52,002 nt of DNA, from assembly GCA_016933955.1 (NCBI GenBank), contig JAFGTT010000016.1, positions 1-52,002 on the forward strand, read 5' to 3'. This document shows positions 32,025 to 41,816 of the stretch, piece after piece. A program made the translations under genes and the position numbers. Below the pieces are notes generated by a model. It was not told where the DNA came from and made no database searches. It saw only the letters and a list, made by a program, of their open reading frames with translations. This DNA comes from Candidatus Zixiibacteriota bacterium. Lineage in GTDB: Bacteria; Zixibacteria; MSB-5A5; GN15; PGXB01. The stretch's first letter is position 1; each line of letters starts with the position of its first letter.

Positions 32025-32876
32025 ATGAAGCCTGATTATTTCTGCGGATCAAGGGAGTTCCCGGGATATCGGCGCCGACTTTCGACACTTCGTTATGGTT
32101 GGATCGGCATTATTTTGTACTTACTGATGACGGCATCACCCGGCCGGGCGGAAACTCCTCGCTTTGGTGATTCCACCCGTATTGTCCATGTCTATGTGGC
32201 GCTGTGCGATAATCGGTATCAGGGCATAGTCCCGGTTCCCGAACCATTGGGCAACGGTCAGTCTCCCCGAACCAATCTGTACTGGGGAGCCCGATACGGC
32301 GTCAAATCCTTTTTATCCGCGTCCGGGAATTGGGATTTGGTTCAGACTCAAAATAACCCGCGCAAAGCCATTCTCGAAAGATGTGTCTTCGCCTCAAATA
32401 ATAACAACGTTTTAATTATTGCCGATGCTTACGATGGCAAAGAAATAAAACAAACGGTTGAAGATTTCCTGGCCTCGGCGGCCGGATTAATGAAAGATTC
32501 CGTCGGAATTTCAGGGAAGGATATTCCATGCGGGGGTAAATCCGAATTGATAGCGTATGTTGGACACAATGGCCTTATGGATTTCACCTTATCGGAATAT
32601 CCACAGAGACAGGATACAACCTGTCGAGAAACAATAATCCTGGCCTGTGCGAGTAAGTACTATTTCACGGCCCCCATCGACCGCGCCGGAGCCTGCCCTC
32701 TGTTATGGACAACCGGCTTGATGGCCCCCGAAGCCTACTCGCTTATCGCCGCCATAGAATCCTGGGCCTCCGGGCAACCACCCGACTCTGTCCGGGTCAG
32801 GGCCGCGGCCGCCTACAGCCGCTACCAGAATTGCAGCCTGCGAGCTTCAAAAACCTTGTTCGAAACCGGCCGATAA
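32025..32876 (+). CDS. Secreted protein with clan-CD-like His/Cys motifs
   Basis: A 283-residue protein with an Arg-rich N-terminus and a signal segment (WIGIILYLLMTASPGRAET). The mature part opens with RIVHVYVALCDNRYQGIVPV, then NLYWGARYGVKSF, VLIIADAYDGKEIKQTVEDF, LIAYVGHNGLMDF and ETIILACASKYYF, and ends with PLLWTTGLMAPEAYSL. The hydrophobic strand ending in GHNG and a later hydrophobic strand ending in ACAS resemble the His-Gly and Ala-Cys blocks of caspase-like (clan CD) peptidases. That assignment is inference. I have a sense that this is a conserved unannotated family but cannot name it. It lies alone between long gene-free stretches. Confidence 0.6.
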   Translation: MKPDYFCGSREFPGYRRRLSTLRYGWIGIILYLLMTASPGRAETPRFGDSTRIVHVYVALCDNRYQGIVPVPEPLGNGQSPRTNLYWGARYGVKSFLSASGNWDLVQTQNNPRKAILERCVFASNNNNVLIIADAYDGKEIKQTVEDFLASAAGLMKDSVGISGKDIPCGGKSELIAYVGHNGLMDFTLSEYPQRQDTTCRETIILACASKYYFTAPIDRAGACPLLWTTGLMAPEAYSLIAAIESWASGQPPDSVRVRAAAAYSRYQNCSLRASKTLFETGR

Positions 32877-33227
32877 AGCCCGATAAAGACTAAAGAATAC
32901 TGGTAGGTTAATTCGATTGACATCCCGGTATTTCTGTAAAATGCCGCCAGGTTTCATTGGAATTTTTCCACCAAATTGCTTATTATTACTATTGCAAAAG
33001 AAACCCGAATTACATATAAATAACCATAAATAAGACCGCAACTGCGTGAAAAATGAGCCATTTCTGAAAATTATGGGCCAAATGGACAATTGGTTATTTC
33101 AAATTTGCGTATATTCTTCCAAAAAACGGCACTTTTGCCTGATAAAATAATAATGAAGGTGTTAACGGGTGAACAAGCGCCAAACCATTAGAACTACTAA
33201 CCTGAACAAATTGGATTTGAAAACTGA
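32877..33227. other. Gene-free stretch
   Basis: No gene, repeat or hairpin of note; AT-rich DNA leading into the KAS III-like gene, with no clear ribosome site before it. Confidence 0.5.
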
Positions 33228-34391
33228 ATGACCGAAATCAAGCAAGAATCACGGCGGCAATATGGAATGAGAATTATGGCCATAGCCGCTTACGCGCCTC
33301 GCTATAAATTAACAAACAGCAGGATTTCCGCCCGGCTTCGGCTGGAACGTATGCGCGTCAATGCGGAAAACAGACGTAATGACCGTCCTCAGCTTGATGC
33401 CGTTGAAAATAAACAGTACAAAACCAGTGACCGATGGATTCAACGGTTCATCGGTTTTAAAGAACGTCGCTTTGCCGCCGCCGATGAGGGAACGATCGAT
33501 CTGGCCGCCCGGGCGGCTTTAATGATACTGGGGAAAACCGAATTAAAGGCCGCCGATATTAATGGCATAGTCTTCGGCACCGTCACCCCGTCATACCTGA
33601 ACAGCCCCCCGGATTCAACTCTACTCCAGGACCGCCTGGGTATTCCCCCGACCGACAACGGCTCATTACGGGAATTCCATTGCCTTGATTGTTCCCTGGC
33701 CTGCAGTACCTGGGTGGCCGCCATGAAACAGGCCTATTTGTTGATCTCCTCCGGCCAGGCCAAAAATCTCCTGGTCATCGGCGCCGACAAAATGAGCGAT
33801 ACCATCAACTGGCGTGACAGGGCTTTTGCCACCATTCTTGGTGATGCCGGAACAGCCACCTGGTGTACCGCCGTGGACCCGGAGGAAGACTGGTTCGCAC
33901 CCTGGCAATTCTGGAATTGGGCCAACGGACGCGACAGCGATATCATTGTGACCCCGAAAGGAGGCTCCAAAAACCCGATCGGTTCCATGGAAGATATTAT
34001 CGAGTTCCGAAATCGCCTGACTATGGATGGCGCTATGGTCAAAGACATTATTGTCCCGCTGGTCGGCGGCCCGGCCATTCAAGCGGCTCTCAAAAAAACC
34101 GGCTGGACCATCGATTCACTGGACCTGGCCGCGCTTCATGAAGCCAATCTGATTTTGAATAAATATATCATCGAATCATGGAAAAAACTCGGCTTCCGAG
34201 GTCAGGTCCTCGATGCCGCGGGAATGTTCGGCAATACCACCTCGGCCACCATTCCTCTGGCGCTGGCATTGAATGGAGAGGCTCTAAAACCGGGACGAAA
34301 ATTTATCTGGTCCGCTTTCGGCGGCGGACTGACAATTACAATGGCTCTGGGGCAGATAAAACACGAAATCCAGATCTTCCTGGCCGTCTGA
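33228..34391 (+). CDS. Beta-ketoacyl-ACP synthase III-like protein
   Basis: A 387-residue thiolase-fold enzyme of the FabH/KAS III type. The nucleophile region is DCSLACSTWVAAMKQAYLLI (Cys about 162), the His is in LAALHEANLILNKYI (about 314), and the Asn in FGNTTSATIPLALAL (about 346), giving the Cys-His-Asn triad. It is longer than FabH (about 320) because of an N-terminal extension and an insert with Lys/Asn/Gln-rich residues (RMRVNAENRRNDRPQLD). It stands alone, with no fatty-acid genes nearby, so a specialised acyl-condensing role is possible. ATG 33267 (MRIMAIAAYAP) is an equally good start. Confidence 0.75.
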   Translation: MTEIKQESRRQYGMRIMAIAAYAPRYKLTNSRISARLRLERMRVNAENRRNDRPQLDAVENKQYKTSDRWIQRFIGFKERRFAAADEGTIDLAARAALMILGKTELKAADINGIVFGTVTPSYLNSPPDSTLLQDRLGIPPTDNGSLREFHCLDCSLACSTWVAAMKQAYLLISSGQAKNLLVIGADKMSDTINWRDRAFATILGDAGTATWCTAVDPEEDWFAPWQFWNWANGRDSDIIVTPKGGSKNPIGSMEDIIEFRNRLTMDGAMVKDIIVPLVGGPAIQAALKKTGWTIDSLDLAALHEANLILNKYIIESWKKLGFRGQVLDAAGMFGNTTSATIPLALALNGEALKPGRKFIWSAFGGGLTITMALGQIKHEIQIFLAV

Positions 34392-34743
34392 TTTCAAAGT
34401 GTCTTAACCAAAAAAAACACCTTTCTCTGGAGAATGAGAGATTAAGCCATATTTAACCGATTTGTTGAATACTACTCAAATCCAAACCTCCTCAACCACC
34501 ACTCCTGCTATTTCAATCTCAGTTCCTCCATTTATTGGCGAATTATATGACGATATTTGGATATTTGCTTTCGGCTAATAGTCTGTCTCACTTATGGTCA
34601 GGGCATGATATGTCTGAAATCAACCCATACTCGGACTGGTCTTTTCTTCGCCAAAGCCGGAACCAACCTGGACTGGACCCGGTGAATTTCCCGGAATTGT
34701 TTGCCGCATATATACTTCCCGGTTAAGCATATCCATTTTCTGC
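34392..34743. other. Gene-free stretch
   Basis: No supportable gene. A 63-codon frame at 34535-34726 lacks a ribosome site. The response-regulator promoter begins at 34744. Confidence 0.5.
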
Positions 34744-34772
34744 TTGACAGCAAATTGTCGATTATTTATTTT
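34744..34772 (+). promoter_or_regulatory. Predicted promoter of the response regulator
   Basis: TTGACA (34744-34749), 17 bases and TATTTT (34767-34772). GACAGCAAATTGTC (34746-34759) forms a short dyad over the -35. The start codon is about 29 bases downstream of the -10. Confidence 0.5.
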
Positions 34773-34800
34773 TTGCCAATTCAATACGGAGATATGAAAA

Positions 34801-35511
34801 GTGCCGAAAATCCGAGTCCTCCTGATAGAGGACAATCGACTTTTGCGAGAGGGTATCACCGTCATGCTGAACGAGCAGCCGGATATCAAAGTCGAATCGG
34901 CCACCGGCAATGGTGACGCCCTGGCAAAGGCCAGGAAGATCAGGCCGCAGGTGGTCCTTCTTGATCTGGGATTGAGGAGCCAGAATAGCCTGCGCGTCGC
35001 GGAACTTATCAAAAAGGATTATCCAAAGGCTGAGATCGTGGTTATGGATCTTATCCCGGTCCAGACCGAAGTCGTCGAATTCGTCAAGGCGGGTGTGGCC
35101 GGTTTCATCCTCAAGGATGCCACTATTGATGACTTTTTACATACCATCCGATCGGTCGCGGAAGGTAAGAAAGTGTTACCGCCATCCCTGACCGGATCGC
35201 TGTTTTCCCAGATCGTGGAGTACGCCGTCAAAAGCGGTAAAGCAGATCGATTGATGAAATCGGTCAGGTTAACCAAGCGGGAACATGAGGTGGTTAATCT
35301 CATCGCGAGGGGCATGAGTAACAAGGAGATTGCCACAGAACTTAACATCGCCTTGCATACGGTCAAAAGCCATGTCCATAATGTATTGGATAAACTGGCT
35401 CTCCATACCCGGCTGGAGCTGGCCAGCTTTGCGCTTACCGAGGGCATGGTCAGAAAATCGCGCAACTCGAACTCGAAGATAAAATCAAAGCACCTCAATC
35501 CTAAGGACTAA
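34801..35511 (+). CDS. NarL/LuxR-type response regulator (orphan)
   Basis: A 236-residue two-domain regulator. The receiver has the acidic pair (LLIEDNRLL), the phospho-acceptor Asp (VVLLDLGLRS, about 56) and the Lys (AGFILKDATID). The conserved Thr/Ser at the end of strand 4 appears to be Asp (AEIVVMDLIPVQ), which is atypical and may affect switching. The output is a LuxR helix-turn-helix, LTKREHEVVNLIARGMSNKE and NIALHTVKSHVHNVLDKL. The start is GTG at 34801 with GGAGAT upstream. No histidine kinase gene lies beside it. Confidence 0.85.
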   Translation: MPKIRVLLIEDNRLLREGITVMLNEQPDIKVESATGNGDALAKARKIRPQVVLLDLGLRSQNSLRVAELIKKDYPKAEIVVMDLIPVQTEVVEFVKAGVAGFILKDATIDDFLHTIRSVAEGKKVLPPSLTGSLFSQIVEYAVKSGKADRLMKSVRLTKREHEVVNLIARGMSNKEIATELNIALHTVKSHVHNVLDKLALHTRLELASFALTEGMVRKSRNSNSKIKSKHLNPKD

Positions 35512-35734
35512 TCCTCTTTTCAATCCTTCGACCGATTGACAACACCGTCCGAATATCATACTTTTAATGCCGAGTATAATGATTTGCTCCGGCAAAGATT
35601 ATCGATTAAGGAGTATAATCGTCGAATTTCAGTAATTTCTCGGGTGCGGGGTGAATTCTGTCGATCGGATCATAATTGTCCGGTCACATATTCCGGTCCG
35701 TACCGGATTTTTGTATTCGTGGAATTGAGGTCCG

Positions 35735-37306
35735 ATGCGCAAGCTGAAAATCGGGATTATCGACCTGGTCGCTAAAGCTCCGACGCGGACTCTCTGGATG
35801 CGCGTCATGGGTGCCAATTTCGTCAGCATCATGCCTCAGGTCATCGCCGCCTGGTGTGAAGGTCAGGGCCATGAAGTCACGCTGGTTACCTATACCGGCC
35901 GGGAAAATCTCGTCAAAGAATTACCGGAAAATGTGGACTTGGTTTTTATCAGTTCCTTCACCGAGGCCGCCTTGCTGGCCTATGCCCTCAGCAATCTGTT
36001 TCAATCTCGAGGTGCGGTCACTGCCCTTGGGGGCCCTCACGCCCGCTGCTATCCCCAGGATGCCCAGAAGTACTTCGACTATGTGTTGGGATTCACCGAT
36101 GAAAATCTAATCATGGAAATCCTGCGTGATTGTACCCGACAGCAGCCCTTTGGTTTGCATCTCTCGGCCGATCACCATCCGGTTCGGTTGCCGGGTGTGA
36201 GGGAGCGATGGAAATTCATAGAGCGGACTCTCCGCAAGGCACCCTTTATCAAAATAGTCCCTCTCCTGAGCAGTCTGGGTTGCCCGTATACCTGTGACTT
36301 CTGTATCGACTCCACCGTCCCTTATCAGCCATTGGCTATGGACGCTTTGAAAGAAGACCTGCGTTTTCTGCTTGGTAAATTCAAGCGTCCCCGGGTGGCG
36401 TGGCATGATCCGAATTTCGGGGTTCGCTTTGATCAATGTATGACGGCCATAGAGGAAGTAGTTCCACCGGGCCGCATCGACTTCATCGCTGAATCAACCC
36501 TGTCACTGCTTTCCGAGGCCCGTGTAAAACGACTGAAGCATAATGGCTTCAAGGCCTTATTACCGGGTATCGAATCATGGTTCGAGATGGGGAAAAAGTC
36601 GAAAACAGGAAATAATACGGGAATGGACAAAGTTAAAATGGTCGCTGATCATGTCAACATGATCCTGCGATATATCCCCTATGTCCAGACCAATCACATT
36701 TTCGGACTCGATGGTGATGAGGGATCGGAACCGTTCGAGCTTACCAAGCGATTCCTGGACCTCAGTCCGGGGGCTTTTCCCGCTTATTCGATGCTTTCGG
36801 CCTTTGGCCAGGCGGCTCCGCTCAACCTGAAATTCCAGCAGGCAAATCGAGTCCTGCCGTTTCCCTTTCACTTCCTCAGCAACATCCAGATGAATATTAA
36901 ACCGAAAAATTATTCCTGGTCGGAGTTTTATGATCATATTATCGATGTCACGAAATACTCGTATTCCACCCGTCTGATCCTGCGACGGTTTCTGGCAAAT
37001 GGAGAGACAATTCCAAGATGGCTGAATATCGTTCGCGGGCTGTCGTCAGAGCACTTTGGTCGAGTCAAATACTTCAGCGAGATACGGAGACAACTGGACA
37101 CCGACCGACCATTCCGGCGCTTCTTCGAACAGGAAACGGCGGATATCCCTCAATACTTTATGGAAAAAATACGTTTGGATCTTGGCGAATTTTGGGATTG
37201 GTTGCCGAGCGGCGCAATACAACACGATCCCAATGCTTATCTGCTGTCACAGCCAAAGACAGGACCGGTTTGCAGCCCTGCGGTCCCCGGTCTGGCCTTT
37301 GACTGA
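35735..37306 (+). CDS. B12-binding-type radical SAM protein
   Basis: A 523-residue protein with an N-terminal cobalamin-binding-like Rossmann domain (about 1-140, e.g. GHEVTLVTYTGRENLVKE and VDLVFISSFTEAALLAYAL, then TALGGPHARCYP). A radical SAM core follows with CPYTCDFC (about 188-195) and IESWFEMGKKSKTGN. The C-terminal 150 residues, rich in Arg, Tyr and Trp, resemble those of uncharacterised B12/radical SAM proteins. GAGGT lies 5 bases upstream of the ATG. Cobalamin binding is not certain because no DxHxxG motif is visible. It stands alone and the substrate is unknown. Confidence 0.8.
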   Translation: MRKLKIGIIDLVAKAPTRTLWMRVMGANFVSIMPQVIAAWCEGQGHEVTLVTYTGRENLVKELPENVDLVFISSFTEAALLAYALSNLFQSRGAVTALGGPHARCYPQDAQKYFDYVLGFTDENLIMEILRDCTRQQPFGLHLSADHHPVRLPGVRERWKFIERTLRKAPFIKIVPLLSSLGCPYTCDFCIDSTVPYQPLAMDALKEDLRFLLGKFKRPRVAWHDPNFGVRFDQCMTAIEEVVPPGRIDFIAESTLSLLSEARVKRLKHNGFKALLPGIESWFEMGKKSKTGNNTGMDKVKMVADHVNMILRYIPYVQTNHIFGLDGDEGSEPFELTKRFLDLSPGAFPAYSMLSAFGQAAPLNLKFQQANRVLPFPFHFLSNIQMNIKPKNYSWSEFYDHIIDVTKYSYSTRLILRRFLANGETIPRWLNIVRGLSSEHFGRVKYFSEIRRQLDTDRPFRRFFEQETADIPQYFMEKIRLDLGEFWDWLPSGAIQHDPNAYLLSQPKTGPVCSPAVPGLAFD

Positions 37307-37358
37307 AGACGGCGTTCCAAAGTTCCCTTCCTGGCTACCGTGTAAAAAGAGGAAAAAA

Positions 37359-37384
37359 GAAAACCGGCTTTCGGGCCGGTTTTC
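37359..37384. terminator. Bidirectional terminator between convergent genes
   Basis: A 10-bp perfect stem, GAAAACCGGC (37359-37368) with GCCGGTTTTC (37375-37384), and a 6-base loop; T-rich on both strands. It serves the radical SAM gene and the RRM gene. Confidence 0.8.
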
Positions 37385-37434
37385 TTAAAAATCAATCCCG
37401 CGCCTGAGTCGACGCAGGTTGCGCTATGTCGCGG

Positions 37435-37728
37435 TTAGTACGACTTGCGATAGCCTTTACTACCACCCTGGCGGTTGCCGCCCTGGGCGCGCGGTTTCGC
37501 TTCGTTGACATTCAACTCGCGACCGTTCAACTCCTGGCCGTTAAGGCCGCTTATGGCAGCGGCGGCTTCGTCCTTAACCGCCATCTCTACAAACGCAAAA
37601 CCTCTCGGCTTTCCAGTGTATTTGTCCGAAATAATGTTGACGGTTGAAACTTCACCAAAATCCTCAAAGGCCTGGCGTAATTGATCTTCTGTCGTATCGA
37701 ACGACAAGTTGCCGATGTAGATATTCAT
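37435..37728 (-). CDS. RRM-domain RNA-binding protein
   Basis: A 97-residue protein with one RNA recognition motif. RNP2 is IYIGNL (residues 3-8), RNP1 is KPRGFAFVEM (about 40-49), and the last strand is GRELNVNEAKPR. A Gly/Arg/Gln-rich tail (about 80-97) follows. Such short glycine-tailed RRM proteins are common in cyanobacteria and the FCB group, where they bind RNA, often during cold or stress. A ribosome site GGAGTGTAGG precedes the ATG. No partner gene is nearby. Confidence 0.88.
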   Translation of the reverse strand: MNIYIGNLSFDTTEDQLRQAFEDFGEVSTVNIISDKYTGKPRGFAFVEMAVKDEAAAAISGLNGQELNGRELNVNEAKPRAQGGNRQGGSKGYRKSY

Positions 37729-38070
37729 CCTACACTCCGTAGTTTTTATCCCAAAGTGAACTGCATTCCAATGGAGTCAGATACCTCAAGATAAATGACA
37801 TGTTGCGCACGATTGCGCGATTAATCTGAGATTACGCTTTAGCCAAGAGTTGTTGATTAGGACAAGACCATGATTAAAGTCGAACTCAAATCAATAATAA
37901 CATCTAATTATATACGATTATTCGACGAAAACCTACGATTATTTATGCAAATCCCAATTTATTTTTTTCCCCCCTTTGATGAAATAAGAAAAACCGGCCG
38001 TGGTTTTATCGAAATACGCTATAACCCCATCAACCGCAACATATACGCGAATCCGTTTGTCACCTCTTTC
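37729..38070. other. Gene-free region upstream of the RRM gene
   Basis: About 130 bases on the minus strand could be a long 5' leader for the RRM mRNA, as in cold-regulated genes, but no specific structure is visible. The rest is the end of the next gene's neighbourhood; a plus-strand frame at 37870-38250 is a shadow. Confidence 0.45.
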
Positions 38071-38577
38071 TCACCCCTTATCAATACGGTCGGCAGGAAA
38101 CGAAAAATGCATCTGGACTATCACCCAGCCGCCGTTACGCTTTTCCAATACCCCGGTCCAGCGAACATCCTCCCAGTCGGCCGGCTGACCTTTCCATTCG
38201 TTGAAATCATCGAGCCGGGCATGATACCAGGCCACTTCCCCCGTTCGTGATAAATTTATCTCAAGATCACGGATATCAAACCCGATCGCCCGAAAATCAT
38301 CACTCATAAAAAAGTTTTCCGTTAATTCGATAAAAGCCTTCCGGCCCCGGATCGTTCCGTTGTCTCCGGGAGAAAAATAAAACAGGTTCTCATCATCGGC
38401 AAAACAGCCGAACAGGAGGTCCTTATTCTTGTCGACCGCCCATCCGATACTGCTCTCTATAACTTTCTCTATCGCGGTCTTCTCGGCTTCGATATCAATT
38501 TCATGATTCATAGTTCGGCATCCTTCTCCCAGGGTTATTAAAAGCGTGATGGTAGCGATGAACAATAAATTTCTCAC
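38071..38577 (-). CDS. SnoaL/NTF2-like lipoprotein
   Basis: A 168-residue protein with a signal (LLFIATITLLITLGEGC) ending in a probable lipoprotein Cys, then a cone-shaped NTF2/SnoaL_3-type fold. This shows as EKVIESSIGWAVDKNKDLLF, then GTIRGRKAFIELTENFFM, GEVAWYHARLDDF and a final WTGVLEKRNGGWVIVQMHFS. Such domains bind small ligands or act as weak hydrolases or isomerases. No catalytic residues can be assigned. It sits upstream of the RND operon with a 137-base gap; any link is not shown. Confidence 0.75.
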   Translation of the reverse strand: MRNLLFIATITLLITLGEGCRTMNHEIDIEAEKTAIEKVIESSIGWAVDKNKDLLFGCFADDENLFYFSPGDNGTIRGRKAFIELTENFFMSDDFRAIGFDIRDLEINLSRTGEVAWYHARLDDFNEWKGQPADWEDVRWTGVLEKRNGGWVIVQMHFSFPADRIDKG

Positions 38578-38714
38578 TTACCCTCCTGACTTGTCGGCAG
38601 ATCCACCCTCTCCCCACCCGGTTGAATCTCCATTACTCAAACTCGTTATAGTAAAATCTACGATTATAAGAAATGGATGTTTCCGACACGTGGTACCCGG
38701 CGGGTTCGACTCAA

Positions 38715-41700
38715 TTAAGCCTTGGGGCTTTCAACCTGAGAAGGCGCTGTTTCTATAATTTCCCTTCGTTTTGAGGAAAGATAGGTGTACAGGGCCGGTA
38801 TTACAAAAAGGGTCAGTCCGAGCGAAAACAGCAGTCCGCCGATAATCACAATGCCCATCGATACGCGGCTTTTCGAGGCCGCCCCGATCGCCAGCGCAAT
38901 CGGTAACACCCCGAAAATGGTCGCCAGGCTGGTCATCAAAATTGGACGGAAACGCTGCACCGCGGCATCGATCACCGCTTCAACTACCCCCAACCCCTGG
39001 TTCCGCCGCTGGTTGGCGAATTCCACAATCAAAATACCATTCTTGGTGACAATCCCGACCAGAGCAATAATACCGATCTGGCTGAAAATATTGAAGGTCT
39101 GGCCGAAAATCCACAGCGAGAGAATCGCCCCGGCCAACGCCAGTGGAACCGTGAACATAATAATCAGCGGATCCCGGAAACTCTCGAACTGGGCTGATAA
39201 AATCAGATAAACCAGAATCAAGGCCAGAAAAAAAGCGAACAGAAGCGTGTTCGAGCTTTCCGCGAACTCCTTGGCTGTTCCGGACAGAGTCGTCGAAAAT
39301 GATTCATCCAGCACCTCATCGGCGATTTTGTTCATTTCGTCGATAGCCGAACCGAGCGTAAAACCGGGCGCAGGCGAAGCGCTTACGGTTCCTGAAACAT
39401 AACGGTTGTAGCGATACAACTGAGGCGGGTTAGTTCGGTACGACAATTTGACGACATTATCAAGCTGGATCAGCTCATTCTTATTGTTCCGGACATATAT
39501 CGAACTGAGATCAAGCGGCTCATCCCGATTAACCCGGTTGGCCTGGGCGATCACCGAGTACTGCTTGCCGTTGAAAATAAAATAACCGTACCGCTGACCG
39601 CTGAAATACAACTGCAGAGTTTCAGCGATATCCCGAATAGTTATCCCCAGGGCCCGCGCCCGGTCACGGTCGATCTCGATTGTCAGTTCCGGCTTGTTGA
39701 ATTTCAAATTCAAATCGACAATTTCGAACGCCGAATCGGCCTGCGCCCGGGCCATGAAAACCGGGATGACCTCCTTGAGTTTATCCATTGTGACCGCCTG
39801 AATAACATACTCCACCGGCAAACCCGAACGGCGGCCGCCGCCGATGGTCTGTTCCTGGGTGACATAGGCGCGTGCGAAGGTTTCGGTCCGCAGCCTGGCG
39901 GAAATGGCATTGGCGATTTCCTGCTGGCTCCTCTCCCGCTTTTCCGGCGGAACCAGATTTATTCGTATGAATCCGGCATTGGCCGCACCGCTGGAACCGA
40001 ACCCGGGAGCAGTCAAAGCCAGAAGAGCTTCTTTTTCCGGTATGGTATCGACAATTTTTATCAGATCCCCGATATGATCTCGCATGGCATCATAGGCCGT
40101 TCCCTCCGGGGCCGTGATATTAATCGACAGTCGGCCCTTATCCTCCATCGGGGCCAGTTCCGAGGGAATCAGGGAACCGATTCCGAAAATAATAAGCACC
40201 GAAACCACCATGATCACCGGGGCCAGCCAGCGGCGGGCAATAAACCCGCTCAGCCAACGGTGATAACCGGCAATTAAACTTTTAAAAAAACGCTCACTGA
40301 GATGGAAAAATTTCGTTTCCCGGCGGCTCTTATGTAATATCCGGGCGCTCATCATCGGCGTCAAAGTCAGCGAAACAAAGGCCGAGATAAGGACCGCCCC
40401 GGCCACGACAATCCCGAATTCCCGAAACAGGCGGCCGGTTAATCCCTGGAGAAAGATGATCGGCAGAAAAACCGAGGCCAGCGTGATGGTGGTCGATATG
40501 ATGGCAAAATAAATCTCTTTGGAACCAAGATGACCGGCTTCGCGGGGCCGTATTCCACGCTCGATTTTGCTGTAAATATTTTCCAGCACCACAATGGCAT
40601 CATCGACCACAATCCCGGTCGATAATACAATCCCCAGCAGGGTCAAAATATTGATCGTGAATCCGGCGGCATACATGATGAAAAAGGCCCCGATCAGCGA
40701 AATCGGGATCGCCACCATGGGGATAATCGTCGTCCGCCACTGCCGCAAAAAGACGAATATCACCAGCAGAACCAGCAGGAAAGCAATTAAAATCGTCTCC
40801 TCGACCTCGGTGATGCCTTTCCTGATATTGGTGGTAACATCATAAGATATTTTAAGCCGGATATCCTCGGGCAACTCCCGTTTGATCTGCTCCACCCGTC
40901 GGTAAAACTCATCGGCAATAGCAATATGATTCGAACCCGGTTGAGGGGTCACCGCCACCGCCACCATCGGGATCCCTCCGTCGCCCTGCAAAAGTGTTCG
41001 CTCGTTCTCCGGCGCCAGAATCGCCTCGCCGATATCCCGAAGCCTCACCACCAAACCCTGGGTCTCCTTGATTATCAGGTTATTAAACTCATCAGGCGTG
41101 GTCATCCGGCCGAAAGTGCGAATTGACAGTTCGGTATTGTAACCCTCGATCATACCCGAAGGCAACTCGACATTCTCCTGGTTAAGAGCGCTCCTGACGT
41201 CCAGCGGCGTCAATCCGTGAGCGGCCAGTCGCCCCGGATCAATCAAAAGTTTCATGGAATATTTCTTTTCGCCCCAGATGCGAATTTCACTTATTCCCGG
41301 GATAGTCTGCAAACGCTCCTTGAAAACATCATTGGCAATCGAGGATAATTCCAGAAGCGAGCGGCGATCACTCTGAATCGCCATCGACACTATCATCATG
41401 GCGTCGGCATCGGCCTTGGAGATAATCGGCGGATCCACATCGGTCGGAAGATTGCGCTGGGCGCGGGAGACCCGGTCGCGAACATCATTGGCCGCGTCTT
41501 CCATATCCACTCCCAGCTCGAATTCCACCGTGATAGAACTGCGGCCGTCCCGGCTGGCCGAGGTCAGCGACCTGATCCCGGAAATTCCGTTGATCGATTC
41601 TTCCAGCGGCTCGGTGATCTGGGATTCGATAACATCGGCATTCGCCCCGGTATAACTGGTGGATACCGTCACCACCGGGGGGTCGACACTGGGGTACTCC

Positions 41701-41804
41701 CTGACACCAAGGAAAAGAAAACCAATAATACCGAACAGGACGATCAGAATCGACATAACCGTCGCCAGGACCGGACGATTGATACATATCGAGGATATTA
41801 TCAT
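38715..41804 (-). CDS. RND efflux permease (AcrB/MdtB-like)
   Basis: A 1029-residue inner-membrane RND transporter of the hydrophobe/amphiphile efflux-1 type. About 12 membrane segments are arranged in two repeats, each with a large periplasmic loop. The proton-relay Asp pair is present in GIVVDDAIVVLENIYSKIER (about 405-408), and the usual opening SSICINRPVLATVMSILIVL and the TM10-11 region FSQIGIIALVGIVTKNGIL fit. It is 12 bases downstream of the adaptor gene. No outer-membrane channel gene is in the window, so the complete pump must borrow a TolC-type partner. Drug, lipid or metal substrate cannot be told from the sequence. Confidence 0.92.
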   Translation of the reverse strand: MIISSICINRPVLATVMSILIVLFGIIGFLFLGVREYPSVDPPVVTVSTSYTGANADVIESQITEPLEESINGISGIRSLTSASRDGRSSITVEFELGVDMEDAANDVRDRVSRAQRNLPTDVDPPIISKADADAMMIVSMAIQSDRRSLLELSSIANDVFKERLQTIPGISEIRIWGEKKYSMKLLIDPGRLAAHGLTPLDVRSALNQENVELPSGMIEGYNTELSIRTFGRMTTPDEFNNLIIKETQGLVVRLRDIGEAILAPENERTLLQGDGGIPMVAVAVTPQPGSNHIAIADEFYRRVEQIKRELPEDIRLKISYDVTTNIRKGITEVEETILIAFLLVLLVIFVFLRQWRTTIIPMVAIPISLIGAFFIMYAAGFTINILTLLGIVLSTGIVVDDAIVVLENIYSKIERGIRPREAGHLGSKEIYFAIISTTITLASVFLPIIFLQGLTGRLFREFGIVVAGAVLISAFVSLTLTPMMSARILHKSRRETKFFHLSERFFKSLIAGYHRWLSGFIARRWLAPVIMVVSVLIIFGIGSLIPSELAPMEDKGRLSINITAPEGTAYDAMRDHIGDLIKIVDTIPEKEALLALTAPGFGSSGAANAGFIRINLVPPEKRERSQQEIANAISARLRTETFARAYVTQEQTIGGGRRSGLPVEYVIQAVTMDKLKEVIPVFMARAQADSAFEIVDLNLKFNKPELTIEIDRDRARALGITIRDIAETLQLYFSGQRYGYFIFNGKQYSVIAQANRVNRDEPLDLSSIYVRNNKNELIQLDNVVKLSYRTNPPQLYRYNRYVSGTVSASPAPGFTLGSAIDEMNKIADEVLDESFSTTLSGTAKEFAESSNTLLFAFFLALILVYLILSAQFESFRDPLIIMFTVPLALAGAILSLWIFGQTFNIFSQIGIIALVGIVTKNGILIVEFANQRRNQGLGVVEAVIDAAVQRFRPILMTSLATIFGVLPIALAIGAASKSRVSMGIVIIGGLLFSLGLTLFVIPALYTYLSSKRREIIETAPSQVESPKA

Positions 41805-41816
41805 AAACCAGTTCCG

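Noticed and set aside
34535-34726. 63-codon ORF before the response regulator
   Set aside because: No ribosome site and no family likeness; overlaps promoter-like DNA.
37870-38250. 126-codon plus-strand ORF
   Set aside because: Largely antisense to the SnoaL-like lipoprotein gene, which has a signal peptide and fold motifs.
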